DNA from: Cupriavidus pauculus
GTDB taxonomy: Bacteria; Pseudomonadota; Gammaproteobacteria; Burkholderiales; Burkholderiaceae
DNA: 64,000 bases
Reading direction: 5' to 3'
Assembly (NCBI RefSeq): GCF_022179805.1
Contig: NZ_BPUO01000001.1
Span: 248,001-312,000 of the forward strand
In this document: one piece after another, positions 43,085 through 53,216 of the stretch
How positions within the stretch are numbered: the first letter of the stretch is position 1
Layout: each line of letters starts with the position of its first letter
The notes under the pieces: generated by a model
What the model saw: only the letters and a program-made list of their open reading frames with translations
Databases searched by the model: none
What the model was told of the DNA's origin: nothing
Program-made: the position numbers and the translations under genes

Positions 43085-46000
43085 ATGAATATCTCCAAAT
43101 TCTTCATCGACCGCCCGATCTTCGCGGGCGTGCTCTCGGTGGTGGTCTTGCTGGCCGGCATCATCGCGCTGGTGCAGCTTCCCACCGCCGAGTACCCGGA
43201 AGTCGTGCCCCCGTCGGTCATGGTCCGCGCGCAGTATCCCGGCGCAAACCCCAAGGTCATCGCCGAGACGGTGGCCTCTCCCATCGAGGAGAAGATCAAC
43301 GGCGTCGAGGACATGCTGTACATGCAGTCCCAGGCCAACAGCGACGGCAACATGACCACCACGGTCACGTTCAAGCTTGGCACCGATCCGGACAAGGCCG
43401 CACAGCTCGTCCAGAACCGCGTGAACCAGGCCCTGCCGCGTCTTCCCGAGGATGTGCAGCGTCTTGGCGTGACAACCGTCAAGTCGTCGCCGACGCTGAC
43501 CATGGGTGTCAACCTCGTCTCGCCGAAAGGCAAGTACGACCTGACCTACCTGCGCAACTACGCGCTCATCAACGTCAAGGACCGGCTCGCCCGCGTGCCT
43601 GGCGTCGGTGAGGTGGTGCTGTGGGGTGCCGGCGACTACTCGATGCGCGTGTGGCTTGATCCGCAGAAGGTTGCGCGTCAGAACATGACGGCAAGCGATG
43701 TGGTCAAGGCCATCCGCGAGCAGAACGTGCAGGTTGCGGCCGGTATCGTGGGTGGTGCGCCAATGGCGACCAACATCCCGATGCAACTCTCGATCAATGC
43801 CCAGGGGCGCCTCAAGAGCGAGGAGCAGTTCCGCAACATCATCCTCAGGACGAATCCGGACGGTGGCGTGGTGCATCTGTCCGATGTTGCCCGTATCGAA
43901 CTGTCTTCCGCCGAGTTTGCGCTGCGCGCGATGCTCAGCAACAAGGAAGCCGTCCAGATCATCATCTTCCAGCAGCCGAACGCCAACTCGCTGCAAATCT
44001 CCGATGACGTGCGCGCCATCATGGCCGAGTTGCAGAAGGACATGCCGGAGGACGTGCAAGCGCAGATCATCTACGACCCGACGCGCTTCGTGAAGGAAAG
44101 CATCGACGCCGTCGTTCACACGCTGTTCGAAGCCATTGCACTGGTGGTGCTGGTGGTGATCTTGTTCCTGCAAACCTGGCGCGCTTCGCTGATCCCGCTG
44201 CTGGCCGTGCCGGTGTCGATCATCGGTACGTTCGCCCTGCTGCTCGGCTTTGGCTTCACCATCAACGCGCTCTCGCTATTCGGGCTGGTGCTTGCCATCG
44301 GTATCGTGGTGGACGATGCCATCGTGGTGGTCGAGAACGTCGAACGGAACATCTCCGAAGGGCTGACGCCCCGGGAGGCAACCTACAAGGCCATGCAGGA
44401 AGTGAGCGGCCCGATTGTCGCGATTGCGCTGACGCTCGTCGCCGTGTTCGTGCCGCTGGCGTTCATGAAGGGCTTGACCGGCCAGTTCTACCAGCAGTTC
44501 GCCATGACCATCGCCATCTCGACGGTGATCTCGGCGTTCAACTCGCTGACGCTGTCGCCCGCGCTGGCTGCCCTGCTGCTGCGTGATCACCACGCACCGA
44601 AGGACGCCCTGACGCGCGGCATGGACAAGATCCTCGGCCCATTCTTTGCACGCTTCAACAAGGTCTTCAATCGCGGCTCCGAGTCGTATGGCAAGGGCGT
44701 GGGTGGCGCGATCCAGCGCAAGGCCGTGATGTTCGTCATCTACGGCCTGCTGCTGGCCGGTGCCATCCTGATGGGCAAGGTTGTGCCCGGCGGCTTCGTG
44801 CCCGCCCAGGACAAGGACTATCTGGTCAGCATCGCCCAGCTTCCGCCGGGCTCCTCGCTCGAACGTACCGAAGAAGTCGTGCGCAAGATGACTGAGATCG
44901 CCCTTAAACAGCCAGGCGTGATTGGTGTGCCGGGCTTCCCTGGCCTGTCGGTCAACGGTTTCAGCAACTCGTCGAGCAGCGGCCTGATATTCCCGGTGCT
45001 GAAGCCGTCGAAGGAACGCGGCCCGGGCGAATCGGCCAACGAGATCGCCGCAGCGCTGAACGCCAAGTACGCCGAAGCCATCAAGGATGCCGTCACGGGT
45101 ACCTTCCCGCCTCCGCCGGTGCAGGGTCTGGGCACGCTCGGCGGCTTCAAGCTGCAACTGGAAGATCGTGGCTCCCTGGGCTACGAAGCGCTCAATGATG
45201 CGACGCAAGCGTTCATGAAGGCCGCGTCGAAGGCGCCGGAACTCGGCCCGATGTTTTCGAGCTATCAGATTAACGTGCCGCAGCTCGACGTCGATCTGGA
45301 CCGCACCAAGGCCAAGCAGCTCGGCGTCAACGTTACCGACGTCTTCGACACGATGCAGATCTATCTGGGCTCGCTGTACGTGAACGACTTCAACCAGTTC
45401 GGCCGCGTCTATCAGGTACGCGCCCAGGCCGACTCGCAGTTCCGTGCGACGGCTGCCGACATCCTGCAACTGAAGACGCGTAACGCCGCAGGCGAAATGG
45501 TGCCGCTGTCGTCGCTGGTCACGGTCTCGCCGACCTACGGCCCGGAAATGGTGGTCCGCTACAACGGTTTCACCGCCGCCGACATCAACGGCGGCCCGGC
45601 ACCGGGCTACTCGTCGGGCCAGGCCAAGGCAGCGATCGAGCGCATCGCGGCCGAGACCCTGCCGCGCGGCATCAAGATGGAGTGGACGGACCTGACCTAC
45701 CAGGAAGTGCTGGCCGGTAACGCCGCGTTCTGGGTGTTCCCGATCAGCGTGCTGCTGGTGTTCCTGGTGCTGGCCGCCCAGTACGAAAGCCTGACGCTGC
45801 CGCTGGCCATCCTGCTGATCGTGCCGATGTCGATTCTGTCGGCGCTGTTGGGGGTGTGGATCACCCGTGGTGACAACAACATCTTCACCCAGATCGGCTT
45901 GATGGTTCTGGTCGGGTTGTCCGCAAAGAACGCCATCCTGATCGTGGAGTTTGCGCGCGAACTGGAAATGCAGGGTCGCACCATCGTCCAGGCTGCCATC

Positions 46001-46288
46001 GAGGCCAGCCGGCTGCGTCTGCGCCCGATCCTGATGACGTCGATCGCCTTCATCATGGGTGTGGTGCCGCTGGTGATGTCGACGGGCGCAGGCGCCGAGA
46101 TGCGGCGTGCCATGGGCATCGCCGTGTTCTTCGGGATGCTGGGCGTGACGCTATTCGGCCTGATGCTGACCCCGGTGTTCTACGTGGCACTGCGCAAGCT
46201 GACCGGTGGCAAGCCGATTCTCGACAAGCATCACTCGCACACGCAACCGCTGCATGGCGCAGCACCTGTCGCACCGTCGGCCGAGTAA
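43085..46288 (+). CDS. RND multidrug efflux permease (MexF-like)
   Basis: A 1067-residue HAE1-type RND pump. The start MNISKFFIDRPIFAGVLSVV, the porter-domain motifs and LRVWLDPQKVA-type segments, and the helix-4 proton-relay aspartates in GLVLAIGIVVDDAIVVVENVERN are intact; the closing helices contain AGAEMRRAMGIAVFFGMLG. As far as I remember the sequence, it is closest to MexF/BpeF rather than AcrB. Typical substrates of that branch are chloramphenicol, quinolones and trimethoprim; specificity here is unproven. Confidence 0.92.
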   Translation: MNISKFFIDRPIFAGVLSVVVLLAGIIALVQLPTAEYPEVVPPSVMVRAQYPGANPKVIAETVASPIEEKINGVEDMLYMQSQANSDGNMTTTVTFKLGTDPDKAAQLVQNRVNQALPRLPEDVQRLGVTTVKSSPTLTMGVNLVSPKGKYDLTYLRNYALINVKDRLARVPGVGEVVLWGAGDYSMRVWLDPQKVARQNMTASDVVKAIREQNVQVAAGIVGGAPMATNIPMQLSINAQGRLKSEEQFRNIILRTNPDGGVVHLSDVARIELSSAEFALRAMLSNKEAVQIIIFQQPNANSLQISDDVRAIMAELQKDMPEDVQAQIIYDPTRFVKESIDAVVHTLFEAIALVVLVVILFLQTWRASLIPLLAVPVSIIGTFALLLGFGFTINALSLFGLVLAIGIVVDDAIVVVENVERNISEGLTPREATYKAMQEVSGPIVAIALTLVAVFVPLAFMKGLTGQFYQQFAMTIAISTVISAFNSLTLSPALAALLLRDHHAPKDALTRGMDKILGPFFARFNKVFNRGSESYGKGVGGAIQRKAVMFVIYGLLLAGAILMGKVVPGGFVPAQDKDYLVSIAQLPPGSSLERTEEVVRKMTEIALKQPGVIGVPGFPGLSVNGFSNSSSSGLIFPVLKPSKERGPGESANEIAAALNAKYAEAIKDAVTGTFPPPPVQGLGTLGGFKLQLEDRGSLGYEALNDATQAFMKAASKAPELGPMFSSYQINVPQLDVDLDRTKAKQLGVNVTDVFDTMQIYLGSLYVNDFNQFGRVYQVRAQADSQFRATAADILQLKTRNAAGEMVPLSSLVTVSPTYGPEMVVRYNGFTAADINGGPAPGYSSGQAKAAIERIAAETLPRGIKMEWTDLTYQEVLAGNAAFWVFPISVLLVFLVLAAQYESLTLPLAILLIVPMSILSALLGVWITRGDNNIFTQIGLMVLVGLSAKNAILIVEFARELEMQGRTIVQAAIEASRLRLRPILMTSIAFIMGVVPLVMSTGAGAEMRRAMGIAVFFGMLGVTLFGLMLTPVFYVALRKLTGGKPILDKHHSHTQPLHGAAPVAPSAE

Positions 46289-46309
46289 GCCCGGGAAGCT
46301 AGGAGAAAC

Positions 46310-47857
46310 ATGATGAACAAGATCACTTTCAAGCCAGGCTCGCAATGGCTGGCAAAGGGTTCGATGCTGCTGGCTTCCCTCCTCGTCCTGGCTGGGTGCT
46401 CGCTGGCACCCACCTACGAGGTGCCGGAAGCCCCCGGACAAGCGGTGGCCTTCAAGGAAGCCTCATCGGACTGGTCGCGGACGGCACTCAAGCAGGAAGA
46501 GGCAGGTAGCTGGCAGACCGCCAATCCGTCCGAGGCGCTGTCGCGCGGTGAATGGTGGACGATCTTTGGCGACCAGAAGCTCAACGAACTGGAGCAGCAG
46601 GCGGCGGAGGCCAACCAGAACCTCAAGGCCGCCGCCGCCCGCCTGAAGGAAGCGCGTGCCATGGTGCAAGCAGCCAAGGCGGGCTGGTTCCCGACGCTGG
46701 ACGCGGGCTTCGGCCCGACCCGTCAGCAGACATCGGCCGCTTCCCAATTCCAACCGGACGGCACCGCGATTCCGCAGCAGACGCTATGGCGGGCACAGGC
46801 CAGCGCTTCGTATGAAGTGGATCTCTTCGGACGCGTGGCCTCGACCGTCGACGCATCGAAGGCCGAAGCCCAGCAGAGCGACGCACTGTTCCGCTCGGTG
46901 CAACTCGCCCTACAAGCCGACGTTGCCCAGAACTACTTCGCACTGCGCGGCCTGGACGCCGAATCCGAGGTCTTCACCACCACGGTGAAGCTGCGCGAGG
47001 AAGCGCTGCAATTGGTGGAGCGCCGCTTTGCCGAAGGCGACATCAGCGAACTGGACGCCTCTCGCGCTCGCGCCGAACTGGCGACCGCAAAGTCCGACGC
47101 GATGACCGTACAGCGCCTGCGCGCCACGTCGGAACACAGCCTCGCGGTATTGCTTGGCAAGGCACCGGCGGAGTTCTCGATGCCGGCCATGCCGCTGCAG
47201 GCCGTGAACGTGCGGATTCCTGCCGGCCTCCCCTCCTCGCTGCTGGAGCGTCGCCCCGACGTCGCCGCCGCCGAGCGCGCCATGGCCGCTGCGAACGCCC
47301 GTATCGGCATCGCCAAGGCGGCATTCTTCCCGTCGCTGACCCTGACCGGTGTCGGTGGCTTTGAATCCGCCACGCTTGGCGACCTCTTCAAGTGGAGCAG
47401 CCGTGCATTCCTGCTGGGGCCTCTGGCCGGCACTTCACTGAATATTCCGATCTTCGATGGCGGCCGGCGCACGGCCAACCTGGCCAATGCCCGAGCACGG
47501 CACGAAGAGGAAGTGGCCAAGTATCGCCAGCAGGTGCTGACGGCATTCCGCGAGGTGGAGGACAGCCTGTCCGACATGCGCATCCTGGAAAGCCAGACGC
47601 GCACGCAGTCCGATGCGGTGGCAGCCGCCTCGCGCGCCGCCGCCATTTCGCGGACCCAGTACACGGAAGGCGCCGTGAACTACCTGGACGTGATCGATGC
47701 CGAGCGTACCGCGCTGCAGACGCGCCGAAGCGCGGTGCAACTGCAAAGCGTACAAGCGGCGGCCACGGTGAATCTCGTCCGCGCCCTTGGCGGTGGCTGG
47801 GATGGTGCGACGGGCACCCCGCCCGCACCGTCCGACGCATCCGTCGCACAACGCTAG
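46310..47857 (+). CDS. RND outer-membrane factor lipoprotein (NodT/OprN-like)
   Basis: A 515-residue outer-membrane efflux protein with a lipoprotein signal (LLASLLVLAGC, C30). Two repeats of the outer-membrane-factor domain are visible: AAEANQNLKAAAARLKEARA and YEVDLFGR in the first, ARIGIAKAAFFPSLTLTGVGG and LNIPIFDGGRRTANLANARA in the second. It forms the trimeric exit duct for the pump encoded upstream. GGAG precedes the ATG. Confidence 0.9.
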   Translation: MMNKITFKPGSQWLAKGSMLLASLLVLAGCSLAPTYEVPEAPGQAVAFKEASSDWSRTALKQEEAGSWQTANPSEALSRGEWWTIFGDQKLNELEQQAAEANQNLKAAAARLKEARAMVQAAKAGWFPTLDAGFGPTRQQTSAASQFQPDGTAIPQQTLWRAQASASYEVDLFGRVASTVDASKAEAQQSDALFRSVQLALQADVAQNYFALRGLDAESEVFTTTVKLREEALQLVERRFAEGDISELDASRARAELATAKSDAMTVQRLRATSEHSLAVLLGKAPAEFSMPAMPLQAVNVRIPAGLPSSLLERRPDVAAAERAMAAANARIGIAKAAFFPSLTLTGVGGFESATLGDLFKWSSRAFLLGPLAGTSLNIPIFDGGRRTANLANARARHEEEVAKYRQQVLTAFREVEDSLSDMRILESQTRTQSDAVAAASRAAAISRTQYTEGAVNYLDVIDAERTALQTRRSAVQLQSVQAAATVNLVRALGGGWDGATGTPPAPSDASVAQR

Positions 47858-48334
47858 TCCGTACCGCGCCCGGCCTCGGACCCCTGGGTGACACACCCCG
47901 AGGGAGTCCGATGCCTGGGCGCTTTTACTAACGCCAATGCGTCCCGCCGTGGCTCTCGCCAGCGGGGAACCGCCGGTAGTGGTATCATTCGCCCCCTTGC
48001 CATGCGTCGACACCTCTCGACGCCAAGGTAACGGCCGCCAGACATAATCAGTAGAAGAGCATTCGCGGCCTCTCGGGCGTACCCACGATCCTTTCGGGGT
48101 GACAGGCGCCCACAACCATTACTGACCTGCGGCAACGTCCGCTCCGCAACCGTCGCGCATGTTTCAAGGCGTCGGGTTGCGAAAGCAAGGTCCATCTCAC
48201 ATCGGATTTCCGTCTCCGCCGACGCGCGAGAGCGGCATTTTTTCCAATGGCTATCGACAAGCCGTCAGCGCGCGCCGCACGTACCGTGTGTTGCCAGATG
48301 ACGCTGGCAGGTCGTGGCCTCAATCAGGAACAAC
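47858..48334. other. 477-bp noncoding gap after efflux operon
   Basis: The gap holds a candidate terminator at 47877-47910 and then sequence in which I see no gene, tRNA or riboswitch consensus. The promoter for the following small gene and infA should lie here. Confidence 0.4.
47877..47910 (+). terminator. candidate terminator of the RND operon
   Basis: CGGAC-CCCT-GGG pairs with CCC-(CG)-AGGG-(A)-GTCCG, an imperfect hairpin starting 20 bases after the OprN-like stop. A short T run (GCGCTTTT) follows at some distance, so the signal is weaker than a classical one. Confidence 0.4.
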
Positions 48335-48634
48335 TTGAATACAGGTACCACTCCGTTCACCGTTTCGGTGTACCCCATCCAACAAGCCCCGGGCGTATGG
48401 TTCGCGAACTACATGATCTCGGAGTACAGAAACGGCGCCGAGCGCGTCGTCGCCAACGTCTCGATGCGGCATGCCACGCATGGCTCCGAAGCAAAGGCCA
48501 AGCAAGCCGCCCGTCGCGCGGGTGAAAGCGTTGCCGTCCGCATGCGGCTACAGCAGCCAGCACACGCACACCATCGCATCATCGCGTCACGCAGCGTCAC
48601 GACTACGACTACAGAAAGGAGCAATCTTGGCTAA
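48335..48634 (+). CDS. conserved small protein of unknown function upstream of infA
   Basis: About 99 residues from a TTG at 48335 with CAGGA five bases upstream (a GTG at 48314 is the alternative). The core [29 protein letters not shown] and [19 protein letters not shown] looks like a conserved hypothetical protein of Ralstonia/Cupriavidus as I recall; the tail is basic and Thr-rich. It has no signal peptide and no motif I can tie to a function. Its last 8 bases overlap the infA start. Confidence 0.6.
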   Translation: MNTGTTPFTVSVYPIQQAPGVWFANYMISEYRNGAERVVANVSMRHATHGSEAKAKQAARRAGESVAVRMRLQQPAHAHHRIIASRSVTTTTTERSNLG

Positions 48635-48845
48635 AGAAGAACTGGTGGAATTCGGTGGCAAGGTCTCGGAAGTACTCCCGGACAACCGCTTCCGTGTCGT
48701 CCTGGAAAATGGCTTCGAGGTCTGGGCGTATTCGTCGGGGCGACTGAAGAAGAATCGCATCCGTGTTCTGGCTGGTGACCGCGTCACGCTCGAGATGTCG
48801 CCGTACGACCTGACGAAGGGCCGCATCAACTATCGTCACAAGTAA
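48627..48845 (+). CDS. infA: translation initiation factor IF-1
   Basis: A 72-residue OB-fold protein, the normal IF-1 length: [41 protein letters not shown], ending KGRINYRHK. It binds the 30S A site during initiation. The start is a TTG with AAAGGAG five bases upstream, which fixes the frame and gives the expected N-terminus. It overlaps the preceding small gene. This copy is not next to ribosomal protein genes, so it may be one of two IF-1 genes, as in several Burkholderiales. Confidence 0.9.
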   Translation: MAKEELVEFGGKVSEVLPDNRFRVVLENGFEVWAYSSGRLKKNRIRVLAGDRVTLEMSPYDLTKGRINYRHK

Positions 48846-48950
48846 GTCCTGATCGACGCCAACGGCGCGGCGCTGCCTCATACCGGCATCTTCGCCGCGT
48901 GCCCGTTGGTGTCACAGACACCGGGCAGTGCACCGCCGGGAAACCGACCC

Positions 48951-48990
48951 CAGAAAAAACAAAACCCCGGAAGACCGCGATCTTCCGGGG
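48951..48990 (-). terminator. terminator downstream of tRNA-Ser
   Basis: CCCCGGAAGA and TCTTCCGGGG form a perfect 10-bp stem with a 6-base loop; on the minus strand it is followed by TTTTGTTTTTT. It lies 22 bp past the tRNA-Ser 3' end on the same strand. Confidence 0.88.
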
Positions 48991-49012
48991 TTCGCCGCCT
49001 ATACAGATGTAT

Positions 49013-49106
49013 TGGCGGAGACGGAGGGATTCGAACCCTCGATCCAGGTTTTGGCCCGGATGCTCCCTTAGCAGGGGAGTGCCTTCGACCTCTCGGCCAC
49101 GTCTCC
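49013..49106 (-). tRNA. tRNA-Ser (anticodon GCU)
   Basis: The minus strand folds as a class II tRNA: acceptor GGAGACG/CGTCTCC with discriminator G and an encoded CCA, D-arm GGCCGAGAGG, anticodon arm CTCCC-CTGCTAA-GGGAG with anticodon GCT, a long variable arm, and T-arm GAGGGTTCGAATCCCTC. It reads AGC/AGU serine codons. Length is 94 nt including CCA. Confidence 0.95.
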
Positions 49107-49240
49107 CAAACTTTTGTTGTGCAAGGGAGGCTGCACAACAGAGCGCGTATTCTAGCGAGGCAGTTTCGACTGGTCAACGAATTTCTCGTGACCCGTGACA
49201 AAAATCACGTCAATCCCGCCGCGCCAGAATCAGAAGCGGA

Positions 49241-50491
49241 TCACGCCTGATCCAGCTCGAACACCTTGTGCAGCGCGCGCACGGCGAGCTCCATGTACTT
49301 CTCGTCGATCAGCACCGAGATCTTGATTTCCGAGGTGGAGATCATCTGGATGTTGATGCCCTCTTCCGACAGCGTGCGGAACATCTTGCTGGCGATGCCC
49401 ACGTGCGAGCGCATGCCCACGCCCACCACCGACACCTTCGACACCTTCGGGTCGCCCGACACGCTGGCGGCGCCGATATGGGCCTTGACGCTATCGTTCA
49501 GGATGGTCAGCGCGCGCTGGTAGTCGCCGCGCGGCACGGTGAACGTGAAGTCGGTCTTGCCGTCCACCGACTGGTTCTGGATGATCATGTCGACGTCGAT
49601 GTTGGCGTCGGCGATCGGGCCCAGGATCTGGTAGGCGATGCCCGGCTTGTCCGGCACGCCCAGCACGGTGATCTTGGCCTCGTCACGGGCAAACGCGATG
49701 CCGGAGATGACGGCTGCTTCCATTTCAGAATCTTCCTCAAAAGTAATCAGCGTGCCCGAGTGCATTTCCTGCTCGAGCGGCGTCAGGGGGTCGGTCAGCG
49801 ACGACAGCACGCGCGTCTTCACGCGGTATTTGCCGGCGAATTCCACCGAGCGGATCTGCAGCACCTTGGAGCCCAGGCTGGCCATTTCCAGCATTTCCTC
49901 GAAGGTGATCTGGTCCAGGCGACGGGCGTCTTCCACCACGCGCGGATCGGTCGTGTACACGCCGTCCACGTCGGTGTAGATCAGGCACTCGTCCGCCTCG
50001 ATGGCGGCGGCGATAGCCACGGCCGAGGTGTCCGAACCACCGCGACCCAGGGTCGTGATGTTGCCTTCGGTATCGATACCCTGGAAGCCGGTGATGACCA
50101 CCACCTTGCCAGCGTCGAGATCGCCAAGGATGCGTTCGTCGTCGATCGACTCGATACGTGCCTTGGTGTGGGCCGAATCGGTCTTCACCGGCACTTGCCA
50201 GCCGGTGTAGCTGACCGCGTCGATGCCTTCGCCGTGCAGCGCGATGGCCAGCAGGGCCACGCTGGCCTGCTCGCCGGTCGAGGCCAGCATGTCCAGCTCG
50301 CGCGGATCGGGCTGCGCGGAGATTTCCTTGGCAAGGCCCAGCAGGCGATTGGTTTCGCCCGACATGGCCGAAGGCACCACGACTACGCGGTGACCTGCGC
50401 GGTGCCACTTGGCCACGCGCTTGGCGACATTCTTGATGCGTTCCGTGGAACCCATCGAAGTGCCGCCGTATTTGTGAACGATGAGAGCCAT
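49241..50491 (-). CDS. lysC: aspartokinase
   Basis: A 416-residue aspartate kinase, first step of lysine, threonine and methionine synthesis. The kinase domain opens with ALIVHKYGGTSMGS and has TLGRGGSDTSAVAIAAAI and DVDGVYTTDPR; two ACT domains follow (VLGVPDKPGIAYQILGPIADANIDVDMI and VVGVGMRSHVGIASKMFRTLSEEGINIQMISTSEIKISVLI), so lysine/threonine feedback is expected. The start at 50491 gives the normal N-terminus; a longer frame begins at 50524. The following gene downstream on this strand is the tRNA-Ser. Confidence 0.95.
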   Translation of the reverse strand: MALIVHKYGGTSMGSTERIKNVAKRVAKWHRAGHRVVVVPSAMSGETNRLLGLAKEISAQPDPRELDMLASTGEQASVALLAIALHGEGIDAVSYTGWQVPVKTDSAHTKARIESIDDERILGDLDAGKVVVITGFQGIDTEGNITTLGRGGSDTSAVAIAAAIEADECLIYTDVDGVYTTDPRVVEDARRLDQITFEEMLEMASLGSKVLQIRSVEFAGKYRVKTRVLSSLTDPLTPLEQEMHSGTLITFEEDSEMEAAVISGIAFARDEAKITVLGVPDKPGIAYQILGPIADANIDVDMIIQNQSVDGKTDFTFTVPRGDYQRALTILNDSVKAHIGAASVSGDPKVSKVSVVGVGMRSHVGIASKMFRTLSEEGINIQMISTSEIKISVLIDEKYMELAVRALHKVFELDQA

Positions 50492-50680
50492 CTTCTTGTC
50501 GACGCCAGCGGTTGTGCAAAGCACACGAAATTACACCAAGGGCCGCGCTGCGTAAAGGCAAAAAGGCGAAAAAACCCGCAAAACGTGGTGTAAATGACGC
50601 CGTTTTCTTGTGAAAAATATTCACAAGCGAAAATAGATCTGTCCCTAATTACGTCGGCGCCGCGTCCTTGCTGGGGCGAT

Positions 50681-52108
50681 TTACGGGCTCGGGAGGGGTC
50701 GGCCAACCCACTCCACGCGCCATCGCGGGGCGTGATCTATCGGTGCCGGCCAGCGTCGATGCATGCCCAGCCCAGCGGCCAGCACCAGCCCATCCTCGCT
50801 CCATAGCAGCGGCAGATGCGCGCGCCGCCAGGCGGGAATCGCCGCTTCCTGATAGGCCTGCTTGAGCGCGCGTGCCGGGCCTCCGGGACGCAGGACGATG
50901 CGCTCGCCCCCTTCCCTGCCCGCCAGTCGCAGCGGACGTCGCAGCACCGATTCCGGCACGCCGAAATCGTCATCGCGCGCGAAGTGCAGTTCGCCGCGCC
51001 ATGCCGGCACCACGATGCGTGCCTCGCCGCGCCATTCGAACAGGAACGGTGCGGGCATGGCGGCTGGCACCGCATGACAGGCCAGCACACGGTCCCGAAA
51101 GCGTCGCAGGACCAGGCCGTCATGCGCGATTGCTGGTTCGCCGCCCTCGTGTTCGATCAACTGGCCTCGCATCGCGGCCAGACGGGCCGTCGACGGGGCC
51201 TGGGCGCCGAGATCACGCAGCCAGTGACGCAGCACCGCGTCGGCGTGTTCAGGAGCCAGGGCGCGCAGGCCCGCAAGGTTCAGTTCTGAAATGGTGTCGG
51301 CATCGCGCCCCGCGCCGACCAGCCTGGCCAGCGATTGCGCGGCCTGCGCATCGAGCATGCCGGCGGCCTGCCCAAAATGCGCGGCGGCCTGGGTCACGTT
51401 GTCGTAGAGGGCCGGGAATGCCTGCAGCAGCGCCGGCAGATGCGCGCGCAGTGCGTTGCGGGCGAAGCGGGTATCGGCATTCGAGGGGTCGTCGATCCAG
51501 CGCAGGGCATGGAGCGCGCAATAGGCATCGATCTCAGCGCGCGAGACATCGAGCCATGGCCGCAGCAGTTGCACGTCGCCCTGCGCGTCCAGCGCGCGGC
51601 GCGCAGGCATGCCCGCCATGCCTGCCACTCCGGTGCCACGGAACAGCCGCAGCAGCACCGTCTCCACCTGGTCGTCGCGATGATGGGCAAACAGCAATAG
51701 CTGCGCGCCCTGCTCGCGGCACATGCGCCCCAGCGCCGCATGGCGCGCGCGGCGCGCCGCGGCCTCCAGGCCCTCGCCGGCCTTCGGCTGCACGCTCACG
51801 CGCGTGGTGGTCAGCGTGACGCCCAGCCCGGCACACAGTCCGGCGCAGAACACGTCCCACTCGTCGGCCTGCGCCTGCAGGCCGTGGTGCACGTGCAGCG
51901 CCACCAGGCGCGCGAGCGGCCAGGTCGACGCCAGCGCGGCACGCGCCGCGTGCAGCAGCGCGACGGAATCGCGCCCGCCGGACAGCGCCACCGCGACGGT
52001 GGCCGGTTGCGCATCGCCAGAAACGACAAAGGCCGCACTGGCCTGTAGAGCCTGTGCGACCTTGTCGGTCAGACGCGCGGTCAGGGGCGTCGGATCATCG
52101 GCACTCAC
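50681..52108 (-). CDS. tilS: tRNA(Ile)-lysidine synthase
   Basis: About 475 residues. The PP-loop VAVALSGGRDSVALLHAARAAL binds ATP; HHRDDQVETVLLRLFRGTGVAGMAGM and RPWLDVSRAEIDAYC are conserved in TilS, and the C-terminal substrate domain follows. The enzyme converts C34 of tRNA-Ile2 to lysidine so that AUA is read as isoleucine. I favour a GTG start at 52108 with AGGA five bases upstream and only one base after the accA stop; an ATG at 52144 would overlap accA. Confidence 0.92.
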   Translation of the reverse strand: MSADDPTPLTARLTDKVAQALQASAAFVVSGDAQPATVAVALSGGRDSVALLHAARAALASTWPLARLVALHVHHGLQAQADEWDVFCAGLCAGLGVTLTTTRVSVQPKAGEGLEAAARRARHAALGRMCREQGAQLLLFAHHRDDQVETVLLRLFRGTGVAGMAGMPARRALDAQGDVQLLRPWLDVSRAEIDAYCALHALRWIDDPSNADTRFARNALRAHLPALLQAFPALYDNVTQAAAHFGQAAGMLDAQAAQSLARLVGAGRDADTISELNLAGLRALAPEHADAVLRHWLRDLGAQAPSTARLAAMRGQLIEHEGGEPAIAHDGLVLRRFRDRVLACHAVPAAMPAPFLFEWRGEARIVVPAWRGELHFARDDDFGVPESVLRRPLRLAGREGGERIVLRPGGPARALKQAYQEAAIPAWRRAHLPLLWSEDGLVLAAGLGMHRRWPAPIDHAPRWRVEWVGRPLPSP

Positions 52109-52109
52109 A

Positions 52110-53081
52110 TCATTCCTGGGCGCCGGTTTCCTTGAACTTGCCATAAGCCATCAGGCGCTCGTGACGGCGCGCCTGCAGTTCCTTGACGCTCATGCCCTGG
52201 AACTGACGCAGCGATTCGGCCAGCGTGCGCTTGAGCATCGTGGCCATGCCCTTCGGATCGCGATGCGCGCCGCCCAGCGGCTCGCTGACGATCTTGTCGA
52301 TCAGGCCCAGCGCCTTCAGACGGTGCGCGGTCAGGCCCAGCGCCTCGGCGGCTTCCGGTGCCTTCTCGGCGGTCTTCCAGAGGATCGACGCGCAGCCTTC
52401 CGGCGAGATCACGGCATACGTGGCGAATTGCAGCATCTGCACGACGTCGCCCACGGCAATCGCCAGCGCACCGCCCGAACCGCCCTCGCCGATGATCGTC
52501 GCGATCAGCGGTACCTTCAGGCCAGCCATCACGTAAAGGTTGTGGCCGATCGCCTCGGACTGGCCACGCTCCTCGGCGTCGATGCCGGGGAATGCGCCCG
52601 GCGTATCGACGAACGTGAAGATCGGCAGGCCGAACTTGTCGGCCAGTTCCATCAGGCGCTTGGCCTTGCGGTAGCCCTCGGGCTTGGACATGCCGAAGTT
52701 GCGCAGCGCGCGTTCCTTCGTGTCACGACCCTTCTGGTGGCCGATGACCATGCACGCCTGCCCGTTGAAGCGGGCCAGGCCGCCGACGATCGACAGGTCG
52801 TCGGCAAACGCACGGTCGCCGTGCAGCTCATGGAAGTCGGTGAAGATCTCGCGCACATAGTCCAGCGTGTACGGACGCTGCGGGTGACGCGCGATCTGCG
52901 CAACCTGCCACGGGGTCAGGCTGGCGTAGATATCCTTGGTCAGCTGCTGGCTCTTGCCGGCCAGCCGCGAAATCTCTTCGGAAATATCGACAGCCGAATC
53001 GTCCTGCACAAAGCGCAGTTCTTCGATTTTTGCCTCGAGCTCGGCAATCGGCTGCTCGAAATCTAGGAAGGTGGTTTTCAT
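52110..53081 (-). CDS. accA: acetyl-CoA carboxylase carboxyltransferase, alpha subunit
   Basis: A 323-residue Acc[21 protein letters not shown] at the N-terminus, then [64 protein letters not shown], and [15 protein letters not shown]. With AccD it transfers the carboxyl group from biotin to acetyl-CoA, the first step of fatty-acid synthesis. The tilS gene follows one base after its stop. Confidence 0.96.
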   Translation of the reverse strand: MKTTFLDFEQPIAELEAKIEELRFVQDDSAVDISEEISRLAGKSQQLTKDIYASLTPWQVAQIARHPQRPYTLDYVREIFTDFHELHGDRAFADDLSIVGGLARFNGQACMVIGHQKGRDTKERALRNFGMSKPEGYRKAKRLMELADKFGLPIFTFVDTPGAFPGIDAEERGQSEAIGHNLYVMAGLKVPLIATIIGEGGSGGALAIAVGDVVQMLQFATYAVISPEGCASILWKTAEKAPEAAEALGLTAHRLKALGLIDKIVSEPLGGAHRDPKGMATMLKRTLAESLRQFQGMSVKELQARRHERLMAYGKFKETGAQE

Positions 53082-53216
53082 AAAGACGCGGACCTGTCTG
53101 TGAAGGGGCGCATTCTACCGGAAAAAATCCACGGTACTGCTACCCAATATGTTGATTCCTATGCATTTTTGGCAGGAATCAACGCTCTCACTACGGAATT
53201 CTGTCTGCTTCGGTTA

